This document shows positions 24,471 through 33,388 of a stretch of DNA of 57,602 nucleotides, piece by piece (within the stretch, counting starts at the first letter, position 1; each line of letters begins with the position of its first letter). The DNA comes from Desulfohalobiaceae bacterium. GTDB lineage: Bacteria; Desulfobacterota; Desulfovibrionia; Desulfovibrionales; Desulfothermaceae. The DNA lies in assembly GCA_021737615.1 (NCBI GenBank), contig JAIPDR010000002.1:1-57602 (forward strand). Reading direction: 5' to 3'. The translations under genes were made by a program, and so were the position numbers. The notes under the pieces are model-generated. The model saw only the letters and a program-made list of their open reading frames with translations. It did no database searches and had not been told where the DNA came from.

Positions 24471-25706
24471 ATGCTTAAAAAAATTATTATCCCATTGGTT
24501 ATTGTTGTCGGTTGCTTTGCGTTTGTCGCGAGTCCTGCTTTTGCAGCAAAAGACCCGATCAAAATCGGATCCCTGTTTGTCATGACCGGTAAATTGGGAG
24601 GTTATGGCAAGAGCGGTTGGCAGGCGGCCCAACTGGCTATAGATGAAATCAATGCCAATGGAGGTATTCTAAGCAGACAGTTAGAGGCCACAGTGGAAGA
24701 TACAAATGTCAAGCCTGAAAATGGCATGCGAATTGCGAAAAAGTACATTCTCCGTGATAAGGTAGATTTTATTCTGGGTCCTACAGCAAGCAGCGTTGGT
24801 CTTGCTGTATCCGACGTGTGTAAGCGATACAAGACAATTCACTTGAACACCCAATCAGCTACTGACGTCATGACGGGTGAAAAATTTCATCCCTATGTGT
24901 TTAGTATCTTGAGTAACACAGTCTTGCACTCACGTTCCGGAGCCTATTATGCTGCTAATATGCCTTACAAGACATGGATGGGGCTCAATCCGGATTATAG
25001 CTACGGCCACTCCTCAATGGAAATGTTCAAGGAAAAGATGAAAGAGCTTCGCCCGGATAGCGAGTTTAAGGATGAACTTTATCCAAAGCTAATGACCAAT
25101 GACTTCACTCCATATATCAATAAAATCCTGCAGGAAAAACCTGATGCTGTCTGGTCTTCGCTTTGGGGAGGGGATGCCGTAACATTTATCAAGCAAGCTA
25201 TAAAATTCGATCTCTTTGAGAAGGTAAAATTTTTCTTCCCTGTCGGGGCTTCTCAGGAAGTGCTGACACCCTTGGGAAAGGACATGCCGGAAGATATTTA
25301 CATGTCAGCAAGATACTTTTTCACCCAGCCCGATTCACCCCTCAATCGTGCTTTTGTCAAGGCGTATCATGACCGCTACGACGAATACCCAAGTTATATG
25401 GCTGAAGAGACTTACGCCGCCTTGTATTTCTTGAAAGCCGCCTGTGAGCGGGCCGGCACCACTGAGACTGAAGCGGTGATCAAGGCAGTTGAACAATCAC
25501 CTTTAGCTTGGGAGACGCCTGAAGGCTGGAAAATTATGGGAAAAGACCATCAAGTCGTGGAGGACGTTGTTTGGGGGGAAACTACGTATAGTGACGAATA
25601 CGGTTTTGCGATTCTTAAAAATGTAGCATCCATACAAGCGGAGCAGATCTGCCGGACGCCGGATGAAGTGAGACAAATACTGGAAAACTATGAAAAAAAT
25701 AAGTAA
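24471..25706 (+). CDS. livK: Branched-chain amino acid-type ABC transporter substrate-binding protein (LivK)
   Basis: This is the periplasmic receptor of the importer, 411 residues. A signal peptide is clear: MLKKIIIPLV, then a hydrophobic core, with cleavage probable at AFA-AKDP. The mature protein starts KIGSLFVMTGKLGGYGKSGWQAAQLAIDEIN, the standard start of Leu/Ile/Val-binding-like receptors, and continues with GPTASSVGLAVSDV. AGGAGGAAAAG precedes the ATG. A 9-bp GC hairpin lies between this gene and livH, which commonly allows more receptor than permease. The ligand cannot be predicted; its location near dehydrogenases suggests a small organic compound rather than an amino acid. Confidence 0.93.
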   Translation: MLKKIIIPLVIVVGCFAFVASPAFAAKDPIKIGSLFVMTGKLGGYGKSGWQAAQLAIDEINANGGILSRQLEATVEDTNVKPENGMRIAKKYILRDKVDFILGPTASSVGLAVSDVCKRYKTIHLNTQSATDVMTGEKFHPYVFSILSNTVLHSRSGAYYAANMPYKTWMGLNPDYSYGHSSMEMFKEKMKELRPDSEFKDELYPKLMTNDFTPYINKILQEKPDAVWSSLWGGDAVTFIKQAIKFDLFEKVKFFFPVGASQEVLTPLGKDMPEDIYMSARYFFTQPDSPLNRAFVKAYHDRYDEYPSYMAEETYAALYFLKAACERAGTTETEAVIKAVEQSPLAWETPEGWKIMGKDHQVVEDVVWGETTYSDEYGFAILKNVASIQAEQICRTPDEVRQILENYEKNK

Positions 25707-25738
25707 ATAAATCTATATCGCCGGAGGGCTTAACACAA

Positions 25739-25760
25739 CAGGGCGGCGGCAGCCGCCCTG
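25739..25760 (+). terminator. GC-rich hairpin between livK and livH
   Basis: CAGGGCGGC (25739-25747) pairs with GCCGCCCTG (25752-25760) across a four-base loop, followed by TTTAT. It looks like a partial terminator or stabilising 3' hairpin that would favour livK over livH-livM. Confidence 0.6.
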
Positions 25761-25778
25761 TTTATAGGAGAGTCAGTC

Positions 25779-26672
25779 GTGCTTGAACTATCCACTCTAT
25801 TCATTCAAGTCTTGAACGGCCTTACATTTGCAATGTTTCTCTATCTCATTGCTTCAGGGCTCACTCTGATTCTCGGAGTGATCGACGTTGTCAATTTTGC
25901 CCATGGCTCCCTGTATATGCTTGGCGCCTTCTTTATGTACAGTTTGATAAATGAAATTGGTTTGAATTTTTATCTGGCATTACTCCTTGCCCCTATTGGG
26001 GTAGGATTGATCGGTATATTGCTTGAACGATTTCTACTCAGGCATGTATATAAAGGTGGCCATATCTTGCAATTGCTTCTTACGTATGGCTTGGTCTTGG
26101 TTTTTGGCGACGCCGTAAGGATGAAATGGAGCGGCCATGGTCAAGAGTTTGTCAAATCTGTTTCCACACCGGAATTGCTTGACGGCACTTTTTATTTTTT
26201 GGGTCAGGCCTTTCCAGTCTACTATATGTTTGTGATATGTTCAGGATTTATCGTTGCCGCCTTTCTCTGGTGGTTTTTGGAAAAAAGCCCCTGGGGAAGC
26301 ATCATCAGAGCTTCTGCCACCAACAGAAATATGGTCGGGGCACTTGGAATCAATGTTAATATCATCTATTCCCTCATCTTTGGGTTTGGATCATTTTTGG
26401 CGGGCATAGGAGGCGTCCTTGCCTCACCTGTCAGGGCCGCATACCCCGGCATGGGGGTTGAAGTGGTTGTCCAATGTTTCATTGTCGTGATCATCGGAGG
26501 GTTTGGCAGTGTTCAAGGGGCATTTATCGCCGCCTTGCTCATCGGGCAACTGGAAGTCTTCGGAATCATGTTTTTCGAGGAGCTATCCATGGTCTTTGTC
26601 TATGTCCTGCTTTTGGTGGTCATTTTATTCAAGCCATCTGGTTTGTTCGGCAAAAAAATTGGAGAATATTAG
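25779..26672 (+). CDS. livH: Branched-chain amino acid-type ABC transporter permease (LivH)
   Basis: This is one of the two inner-membrane permeases, 297 residues with about eight hydrophobic segments. The N-terminal QVLNGLTFAMFLYLIASGLTLILGVIDVVNFAHGS is the LivH signature, and the later ASATNRNMVGALGINV is the ATPase-contact loop typical of the family. The start is GTG at 25779 with AGGAGAG upstream. The stop touches the livM start. Proteins of this type pair with LivM, LivG and LivF and use the livK product as receptor. Confidence 0.93.
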   Translation: MLELSTLFIQVLNGLTFAMFLYLIASGLTLILGVIDVVNFAHGSLYMLGAFFMYSLINEIGLNFYLALLLAPIGVGLIGILLERFLLRHVYKGGHILQLLLTYGLVLVFGDAVRMKWSGHGQEFVKSVSTPELLDGTFYFLGQAFPVYYMFVICSGFIVAAFLWWFLEKSPWGSIIRASATNRNMVGALGINVNIIYSLIFGFGSFLAGIGGVLASPVRAAYPGMGVEVVVQCFIVVIIGGFGSVQGAFIAALLIGQLEVFGIMFFEELSMVFVYVLLLVVILFKPSGLFGKKIGEY

Positions 26673-27668
26673 ATGCAACCAATAAAAAGACCAAATAATT
26701 TCCCCTTTATTAATGCTTTTTTGACATTGTTCATCATTTTTCTCATTATCCTTCCACACTTCTTGGGATATTACTACATTTTTCTCACAATATCCATTTT
26801 CATCCTAGCCCTTTCGGCCTGCAGCTTGAATCTTCTTCTTGGTTATACAGGTATCCTGTCATTTGGTCATGCCGGTTTTTTTGCCATTGGAGCCTATACT
26901 TGTGCTTTGATTCTGAAGAATGTCTATCCAAACGTCTTGCTTGCTTTTCTTGTCTCCATGTCCATTTGCGCAGTTATTGGTTTTTTATTTGGTTTAATCT
27001 GTATAAAGGTAGCAGAAAAGGCGGCTGTCATATTTTTCGCAATGCTTACTCTAGCCTTTGGACAAATTATTTATACAATCGCTTTTAAGTGGACCAGTGT
27101 GACCGGAGGCGACAACGGCATGACCGGTATACCGAGCACGAAGCTAAATTTAGGATTTTATACCCTGGATTTATTCGATCCGGTGCAATTTTATTACCTT
27201 GCACTGGTTCTAGTAGGTTTTTCTGTATGGATTTTGTATCGAATCGTCAATTCTCCTTTAGGAATAACCTTGCGAGCCGTAAGGGACAATCCAGAGCGAA
27301 GTAGATTCATGGGACAAAACGTGCGTATATTTCACCTCACCAGTTTTGTCATTTCTGCTACCTTCACCGGACTGGCTGGTGCCATTTTAACACCCTTCGA
27401 ATGTTTTGTTTCACCTGAATTATCTCACTGGGCAAAATCAGCAGAAATTGTCCTTGTTTCCATCCTGGGTGGAGTGAATACTTTTATTGGCCCTTTAGTC
27501 GGGGCTTTCGTCATGAAGATATTAGAAGATATCATATCCTCCTATACTGAATACTGGGGTTTCATCCTAGGAATTACCTTGATCATTATTATCTTGTTCA
27601 TGCCTGAAGGGATTGTTGGCCGGATAAAGAAAATTTCAATCTTTCGCTTTTTAAGATTAAGAATTTAA
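26673..27668 (+). CDS. livM: Branched-chain amino acid-type ABC transporter permease (LivM)
   Basis: This is the second permease, 331 residues with about ten hydrophobic segments. LNLLLGYTGILSFGHAGFFAIGAY is the family signature and LRAVRDNPERSRFMGQNV is the coupling loop. The ATG at 26673 follows the livH stop directly. It is one of the most AT-rich genes of the window, in line with the local base composition of 20-32 kb. With livG, livF, livK and livH it completes a five-gene importer. Confidence 0.93.
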   Translation: MQPIKRPNNFPFINAFLTLFIIFLIILPHFLGYYYIFLTISIFILALSACSLNLLLGYTGILSFGHAGFFAIGAYTCALILKNVYPNVLLAFLVSMSICAVIGFLFGLICIKVAEKAAVIFFAMLTLAFGQIIYTIAFKWTSVTGGDNGMTGIPSTKLNLGFYTLDLFDPVQFYYLALVLVGFSVWILYRIVNSPLGITLRAVRDNPERSRFMGQNVRIFHLTSFVISATFTGLAGAILTPFECFVSPELSHWAKSAEIVLVSILGGVNTFIGPLVGAFVMKILEDIISSYTEYWGFILGITLIIIILFMPEGIVGRIKKISIFRFLRLRI

Positions 27669-27689
27669 TTATAGAAGGAGACATCAGCG

Positions 27690-29396
27690 ATGGAATACCT
27701 ATTGCGAGTCGATGTTGCATCCAAGCGGGTTGTCTACGAGCCTGTACCTGAAGTCTACCAGCCGCTGGGCGGGCGCATCTTGACCGCCAGGATCCTCCTT
27801 GATGAAGTAAAACCCACATGCGAGCCTTTAGGGAAACACAATAAGCTCATATTTGCCACTGGCTTGTTGGCCGGAACGCCGGTTTCCAGTTCCGGGAGGC
27901 TGTCCATCGGGGCTAAAAGCCCGCTGACCAAGGGCATCAAGGAAAGTAATTCCGGTGGAACCCTGGCGGCGCGTTTGGCTCAGATGAGCATAAAGGCCCT
28001 CATCATAGAAGGACTGCCTGAAAACAATTCCCTTTCCATCCTGGTGGTCGAACCCCAGGGAAGTAAGCTCATTCCGTCTGATACTTACAAAGAGATGGGG
28101 GTGTATGCCTTTGCGGACTCCATGCAGGAGCGATTCCCTGATGCTTCGGTAGCTTGTATCGGGCCGGCCGGTGAGCGCTTATACAATGCAGCCGGTGTCG
28201 CTATCACCGATAAGGATGGCTGTCCCAGCCGCTACTGCGGTCGCGGTGGATTGGGAGCAGTGATGGGAGCCAAGGGGCTCAAAGGGATTGTCATCCCCCA
28301 AAAGGGGAAGAGTCGAGTGATCAATGAAGAAGATTTCAAGGTTGCAACCAAGCGCTTTTCCCAAACTCTCAAAGACGCGCCCAGTACCAAGGCCTATAAG
28401 GAGTTAGGTACTGCGGCCATGCTGGAGCGGGTCAACTCTCTTTGTGGGCTCCCCACCAGGAATTTTTCACAAGGGGTGTTTGAAAAAGCCGATGACATCA
28501 ATGCCCGGGCTCTGGTTGACAAGATCTTGGAGAGAGGGGGTGAGGGCAAGCAGTCCCACGCGTGTATGCCCGGCTGTCTCATTCAATGCTCCAATGTCTA
28601 CGTAGACGAAAATGGCAAAACCATGGTCGCGCCATTAGAGTATGAGAGTATAGTCCTCCTTGGATCCAACCTGGGAATTGGGGATCTGGACGACATCGCC
28701 AGACTCAACTGGCACTGTAATGACATCGGCGTGGACACTATTGAAATGGGGGCAGCTTTAGGTGTAGCCATGGAAGCGAACCTGGCCTCCTTTGGAGACG
28801 CCAAAGCTGCGCTCGATCTACTTGAAAAGGTCCGTGAGGGCACTCCCCTGGGGCGAGTTCTTGGCAACGGTTCCGGCATTACCGGCGAGGTCTTTGGGGT
28901 GATCAATGTGCCTGTGGTCAAAAATCAGGGCATGCCGGGCTATGATCCACGGGCTATAAAGGGGATGGGCGTCACCTATCTCACCACCGCCATGGGGGCC
29001 GATCATACGGCCGGTCCCACTGCGAGGGCTGAGGTGGATCACGCTTCGGCCAAGGACCAGGCTGATCTTTCACTGAAGATGCAAAAACTCATCGCCATGT
29101 TCGACTGCACCGGGTTGTGCCTGTTCTGCATAGGGGCAGTAGCTCCCCACCCTGACCTTGTTCTGGAACTCATCAATGCCCGATTCGGCTGGGATAAGGA
29201 TTTAGAGTGGTTGAACAATATGTATCAGGAAATGATGCAAATCGAATATGAATTTAACAGCCGAGCAGGATTTACAAAATTTGACAATAGGTTCAATGAG
29301 GCGTTCACCGAAAGGGAACTGCCAGAACTGAGTACTGTCTTCGACGTTCCGGACGATGAGATTGACAGGATCTGCGACTCTATCAAGCATGGTTGA
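27690..29396 (+). CDS. Aldehyde:ferredoxin oxidoreductase (AOR family)
   Basis: This is a tungsten/molybdenum bis-pyranopterin enzyme that oxidises an aldehyde to the acid and reduces ferredoxin. The 568 residues contain GGRILTARILLDEV and GRLSIGAKSPLT at the N-terminus, PSRYCGRGGLGAVMGAKGLKGI in the first domain, and the cluster-binding cysteines C292, C296, C300 (HACMPGCLIQC). The fourth ligand is probably C477 in DCTGLCLFC (C473-C477). The first cysteine spacing is CxxxC rather than CxxC, a variation in this subfamily as far as can be judged. GAAGGAG precedes the ATG. The two alcohol dehydrogenases upstream could supply the aldehyde. Confidence 0.92.
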   Translation: MEYLLRVDVASKRVVYEPVPEVYQPLGGRILTARILLDEVKPTCEPLGKHNKLIFATGLLAGTPVSSSGRLSIGAKSPLTKGIKESNSGGTLAARLAQMSIKALIIEGLPENNSLSILVVEPQGSKLIPSDTYKEMGVYAFADSMQERFPDASVACIGPAGERLYNAAGVAITDKDGCPSRYCGRGGLGAVMGAKGLKGIVIPQKGKSRVINEEDFKVATKRFSQTLKDAPSTKAYKELGTAAMLERVNSLCGLPTRNFSQGVFEKADDINARALVDKILERGGEGKQSHACMPGCLIQCSNVYVDENGKTMVAPLEYESIVLLGSNLGIGDLDDIARLNWHCNDIGVDTIEMGAALGVAMEANLASFGDAKAALDLLEKVREGTPLGRVLGNGSGITGEVFGVINVPVVKNQGMPGYDPRAIKGMGVTYLTTAMGADHTAGPTARAEVDHASAKDQADLSLKMQKLIAMFDCTGLCLFCIGAVAPHPDLVLELINARFGWDKDLEWLNNMYQEMMQIEYEFNSRAGFTKFDNRFNEAFTERELPELSTVFDVPDDEIDRICDSIKHG

Positions 29397-29502
29397 TAGG
29401 ATTTATCTTTCCAACATTGTATTGAAAGTCTACAGAGCAAGTATACTCAGAAGAGGTGGCAGGGTTGTACAAGGGTCTGATGGATAAGTAGAGGAGCGAT
29501 TA

Positions 29503-30390
29503 ATGAAAATTGGGTTCATTGGACTGGGAAATATGGGAATTCCTATGGCCAAGAGAATACAAGATGCCGGGTATGATCTGATCGTGTACGATACATCTGC
29601 CACGCAGATGGCGATTATGCAGAATTATGGGGCCGTACCTGCAGAATCAGTTTCCATGTTGTCCAAGCACATAAAGTGCATAATTCTTATGCTTCCCAAC
29701 AGCCAAACAGTTAAAAATGTCATAGAGGGTGAACAGGGATTGCTGGCGACGTTGCAGATTGGGTCGACGATAATCGATATGTCAACTTCAAATCCATTAA
29801 TAACCAAAAAACTTGGTGCAAAAATAGAAAGACATGGGTCTACTCTGATAGATGCACCGGTGAGCGGGGGTGTCGGTAAGGCTGAAACTGGAAATTTGAC
29901 GATTATGGCAGGCGGTGACGAGCGCGCATATAATCAAATCGTTCCTGTGCTCAAGGCTATGGGATCCTATATTGAACATGTAGGGCCACTGGGTAGCGGC
30001 CATTCAATAAAGGTGTTGAATAACATGCTCTCTGCCACGCATTTGCTGGCCACGATTGAAATATTGGCCGCCGGGTTGAAAATGGATATCAATCCCGATA
30101 AGATATTGAAAGTGATAAATAAAAGTACAGGAAGAAACCTGTCCAGTGAATATAAGATACCGAATTTTATTCTAAATAGGAGATTTGATTCGAATTTTTC
30201 TATGGACTTAATGTGTAAGGATATCTCTATAGCGCTAGATATGATCAATGCTTTGAAATGTCCAGCCTTTTTGCCGGGAATAGTAACCCAGTTGTGGAAC
30301 CTCGCCAATGAAAAAGGGAACCGGCTATACGACCATACTGAAATTGTCAGGTTATACGAGGAATGGCTTGAGGTGGAGTTGAAAACATGA
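29503..30390 (+). CDS. 3-hydroxyisobutyrate dehydrogenase-like NAD(P)-dependent oxidoreductase
   Basis: This is a beta-hydroxyacid dehydrogenase, 295 residues, with an NAD(P)-binding Rossmann domain (GFIGLGNMGIPMAKRIQ, then D30 or so for NAD) and the family catalytic block DAPVSGGVGKAETGNLTIMAGG. The lysine in GHSIKVLNNMLSA is the expected catalytic base. It could be 3-hydroxyisobutyrate, tartronate-semialdehyde, sulfolactaldehyde or a related reductase. GGAG with about seven bases spacing precedes the ATG at 29503. The stop overlaps the start of the next gene by four bases (ATGA), so both are translated together. Confidence 0.9.
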   Translation: MKIGFIGLGNMGIPMAKRIQDAGYDLIVYDTSATQMAIMQNYGAVPAESVSMLSKHIKCIILMLPNSQTVKNVIEGEQGLLATLQIGSTIIDMSTSNPLITKKLGAKIERHGSTLIDAPVSGGVGKAETGNLTIMAGGDERAYNQIVPVLKAMGSYIEHVGPLGSGHSIKVLNNMLSATHLLATIEILAAGLKMDINPDKILKVINKSTGRNLSSEYKIPNFILNRRFDSNFSMDLMCKDISIALDMINALKCPAFLPGIVTQLWNLANEKGNRLYDHTEIVRLYEEWLEVELKT

Positions 30391-30980
30391 ACGAAAGAGG
30401 CACGCGTATGAAAGACGAGATACGTAAGATCGTGACCATTATTGATGAGACGTACATCGAGGGTTTCAAGGAAATCAGTAAGCCGGTGCGAATTGCCGCT
30501 TCCATGGCCGTGATAAAGAATCCATTTGCCGGAGAATATGTATCGAACCTCCAGCCCCTCATCGACACGTATTCAGATAAGTTGGGGAGGTTGCTTCCGC
30601 AGAAAGCAATAGATGCTTTGGGTATAACAGGTTCCGAGGTCGAAGCCTACGGGAAAGGGGCTCTTGTCGGGTTGCATGGTGAGATTGAACACGGATCTGG
30701 CATTATCCATACATTGACCTTTGGCAATCCATTCCGGAAAATATGCGACAATGCGAAAAGCCTCCTGCCGTCTGCTGAAAAAAGGGGGCCTGCTGGGGCA
30801 TCACTTGATTTAGCCATTAAGAACAAGATGGATCCAAAAATTCGATCTCATCATATGTCATTTGAAGTTCGAATAACCGATGCCCCGATGGATGATGAAA
30901 TCGTAATTGCCGTTGTTGTTTCCGATTCCGGCCGTGCCCATCCGCGCATTGGGTCTTTGTATAGTGAAGAAAAATTGTAG
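30387..30980 (+). CDS. AA_synth (amino acid synthesis) family protein
   Basis: This is a 197-residue cytoplasmic protein matching the AA_synth family (PF06684, formerly DUF1185). Family blocks are IRKIVTIIDETYIEGF, GALVGLHGEIEHGSGIIHTL and a C-terminal DSGRAHPRIG. The activity is not established for most members, which sit in catabolic clusters of proteobacteria. Two starts are possible: ATG 30387, overlapping the dehydrogenase stop, and ATG 30408, which has AGAGG seven bases upstream. It lies between a beta-hydroxyacid dehydrogenase and an MFS carrier, consistent with a role in one small pathway. Confidence 0.8.
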   Translation: MNERGTRMKDEIRKIVTIIDETYIEGFKEISKPVRIAASMAVIKNPFAGEYVSNLQPLIDTYSDKLGRLLPQKAIDALGITGSEVEAYGKGALVGLHGEIEHGSGIIHTLTFGNPFRKICDNAKSLLPSAEKRGPAGASLDLAIKNKMDPKIRSHHMSFEVRITDAPMDDEIVIAVVVSDSGRAHPRIGSLYSEEKL

Positions 30981-31077
30981 GAAAAAAATGAGGCGCTTTC
31001 TATGATCTGCGTAGAAGTAGCTGTCATTGTTTGGGCTTGGCTTGCATTTCATTAAAATCAGTTGCATAAAAGATTGT

Positions 31078-31094
31078 ATTGTAATAGATACAAT
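31078..31094. promoter_or_regulatory. GntR-like operator candidate before the MFS gene
   Basis: ATTGTA-ATAGA-TACAAT is a perfect 6-5-6 inverted repeat in an AT-rich gap, 68 bases before the MFS start. FCD-type GntR regulators often use sites of the ATTGTAT...ATACAAT kind, and one such regulator is encoded at 10861. This is sequence resemblance only. Confidence 0.45.
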
Positions 31095-31162
31095 GTATTA
31101 TAAATGATTTAGGTTAATGTGTGAGATAGAATATAGCACATGATATAGTACAGTATTCACGC

Positions 31163-32359
31163 ATGCCTGGTAGTAATGTTGTCGTATTCAGCATTATCAT
31201 GTGCGTACAAGCTTTGGCCACTCTCGCGGTCTTGGCCCTATCCACGGTTGCACCTGTTGCTTCCAAGAGTTTTCATCTTGGTGCACAATATGTTGGATAT
31301 CAAGTCAGTATAATCTATGTGATTGCCGCGATTATATCACTTCTCTCCGGGACATTGGTCCAACGCTGGGGTGCGGCAATTGTCAGCCAGTTCGCAATGA
31401 TATTGTGCTTACTTGGAATTTGTGGATTGGCTGTAGGCAATATAATTATCCTTATCCTTGGATCTCTTTTCATAGGGGCGGGATATGGATTGACCAATCC
31501 AGCCGCATCGCATCTTTTGATCAAGATAACTCCTATCAACCATCGAAACCTGCTGTTTTCCATAAAGCAAACAGCTGTGCCTTTGGGTGGGATCATTGCC
31601 GGATTGATGCTGCCTGTCCTCACTTCGTTTATCGGATGGCAAGGTGCTTTTTTAGTAAGCTGTGTATTGATAATCATGATCATTCTGTCCATTGTACCCT
31701 TCCGCTCGGGTTTGGACGCCGACAGAAAGCCCAGGAGTCCACTTAAGCAGTCCATGATCAATGGGATACGGGTCGTCTATAATAATCCAGTATTATTGCG
31801 GTTATCTGTCATGGCTTTTTGTTATTCCGCCATGCAACTTACCTTAATGACGTTTACCGTCACGATGATGGTGGAAGATTTATCGCAACAACTCGTGATT
31901 GCGGGATCCATAGCCTCACTCATGCAAGGGGTAGGTGCTTCCGGTCGAATCTTCTGGGGGATATTGGCTGATCGATTACGAACCGGCTTGCCAATATTGA
32001 TTATCATCGGCATCCTATCTGTCATATCTGTTTTGTTGACAGCTGCAGTCGATACCAGCTGGCCTTTGTGGGGGGTGGTTGTTCTCCTCTGTGTTTTTGG
32101 AATGTGCACCATAGGATGGAATGGTGTCTACCTGGCTGAAGTTGCCCGCCTCAGCCGTCACGAGGATGTGAGCTCAGTAACCGGTACTTCCCTGTTTTTT
32201 ACATTTTCAGGTGTAGTGCTTGGGCCAACATTATTTGCATTTTTGTATCATTTCGTCGGGTCATATACACATACATTCGGTCTTTTCTCGGTATTTCCGC
32301 TGGTCGGTACCTTATCGTTATTGAGGATCAAAAGTGTGAGCAGTAAGGTTCGGTTCTAA
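31163..32359 (+). CDS. Major facilitator superfamily transporter
   Basis: This is a 12-helix MFS secondary carrier, 398 residues. Long hydrophobic segments alternate with short basic loops; LVQRWG after the second helix and GAGYGLTNPAASHLL resemble organic-acid or drug-efflux MFS carriers. There is a central loop around LDADRKPRSPLKQ. The ATG at 31163 is the only sensible start in frame but has no Shine-Dalgarno. It follows the AA_synth gene after 182 bases, with a GntR-like palindrome in the gap. Direction of transport and substrate are unknown. It is the last gene of the AT-rich block. Confidence 0.88.
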   Translation: MPGSNVVVFSIIMCVQALATLAVLALSTVAPVASKSFHLGAQYVGYQVSIIYVIAAIISLLSGTLVQRWGAAIVSQFAMILCLLGICGLAVGNIIILILGSLFIGAGYGLTNPAASHLLIKITPINHRNLLFSIKQTAVPLGGIIAGLMLPVLTSFIGWQGAFLVSCVLIIMIILSIVPFRSGLDADRKPRSPLKQSMINGIRVVYNNPVLLRLSVMAFCYSAMQLTLMTFTVTMMVEDLSQQLVIAGSIASLMQGVGASGRIFWGILADRLRTGLPILIIIGILSVISVLLTAAVDTSWPLWGVVVLLCVFGMCTIGWNGVYLAEVARLSRHEDVSSVTGTSLFFTFSGVVLGPTLFAFLYHFVGSYTHTFGLFSVFPLVGTLSLLRIKSVSSKVRF

Positions 32360-32467
32360 GAAAGTTTCTTCACGCCAGGTACCTCCTCCCTTATTATCTT
32401 TGTTCTTCGACGATCATGTTTTCAAGCCTGAGAGCGTTAATATAGTCATTTCATATTGTGGATGCGT

Positions 32468-32509
32468 TCCGGTTTGACCTCTCCGACCAAGTCGACAGCT
32501 CAAACCGGA
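32468..32509. repeat. Inverted repeat with CCGGTTT/AAACCGG ends
   Basis: TCCGGTTTGA (32468-32477) and TCAAACCGGA (32500-32509) are perfect reverse complements separated by 22 bases, in the gap after the MFS gene. The ends resemble those of the hairpins at 1579 and 56270. A terminator-like role without T-run, or a member of a small repeat family, is possible. Confidence 0.6.
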
Positions 32510-32641
32510 TATTGGTTGACAAATGGGTTACCCTTTGGGAATCTTCGGCTATAAAGGACGCGGTCTGCTCAGGGGAAACAGGAAACCTTTTCGTGGGTAT
32601 TTAATGTATATTTGCAGTCGGTGTAGACGAAGGAGGCTGCC

Positions 32642-33388
32642 ATGGACAGGTTGATTGCAGTGGTCAGCGGAGGGACCCGGGGGATCGGGCTGGGTGTGGC
32701 CGAAGCCCTGGTCAAGCGGGGAGCGGCGGTGGCCGTGACCTATAACCGGGATACCCGGGCCGCAAAACAGGCCAAAGAGCTGCTTCTGCAATCCGCCGGG
32801 GTTGAGGCGGATGTCCTGGTCCTTCAGGGGGACGTCGCTGATGAGCAGGTGGTGGCCGATCAGCATGAAGCGGTCAGAAACACCTTCGGGACCGTGAATG
32901 TCCTGGTCAACAACGCCGGGATCATGCCGCCCCGGACCTTTGAAGACATCACCCGGGAGACCTGGGACGAAACCCTGCGGGTCAATTTGAGCAGCGCCTA
33001 TTCCTGGTCTCGGAAGACGGTGCAGGGCATGAAGGCCGAAAATTTCGGGCGTATCGTGAATATCGCCTCCCTGGCGGCCAGAGGTGGCGGGGTGGTCGGA
33101 CCCCACTATGCCGCCTCCAAGGCCGGACTGCTTGGATTGACGCGCTATGCGGCCAGGGAACTGGGACCTTATGGGATCACGGTCAACGCCATCAATCCGG
33201 CTTTTATAAGAGATGCCGGGATATTCGCCGGCTGGTCCGAAGAGCGGCGGGAGGGGCTGAAGGACAAGATCGTAGTTCCCGAACTCGGCCGGGTCCGGGA
33301 TGTGGTCCGGGCCTTTGAATACCTGCTGGATTCGCCGTTTGTCACGGGCGTGGCCCTGGATGTCTGCGGCGGGGCCTTCATGATTTAG
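32642..33388 (+). CDS. Short-chain dehydrogenase/reductase (SDR)
   Basis: This is a classical SDR, 248 residues, NAD(P)-dependent. SGGTRGIG replaces the usual TGxxxGIG at the N-terminus, NNAG is present, the catalytic serine stands in NIASLA, and the active-site Tyr/Lys in HYAASKAG. GLTRYAARELGPYGITVNAINP is a typical C-terminal signature of 3-oxoacyl-ACP-reductase-like members. AAGGAGG precedes the ATG. The gene is GC-rich again compared with the block at its left. It could be a 3-oxoacyl reductase or a sugar/alcohol dehydrogenase. Confidence 0.9.
   Translation: MDRLIAVVSGGTRGIGLGVAEALVKRGAAVAVTYNRDTRAAKQAKELLLQSAGVEADVLVLQGDVADEQVVADQHEAVRNTFGTVNVLVNNAGIMPPRTFEDITRETWDETLRVNLSSAYSWSRKTVQGMKAENFGRIVNIASLAARGGGVVGPHYAASKAGLLGLTRYAARELGPYGITVNAINPAFIRDAGIFAGWSEERREGLKDKIVVPELGRVRDVVRAFEYLLDSPFVTGVALDVCGGAFMI

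Noticed and set aside
27690-29396. Unusual CxxxCxxxC spacing in the AOR as a sign of a broken enzyme
   Set aside because: All other family blocks are intact and the later cysteines are present; the spacing is probably a subfamily trait.
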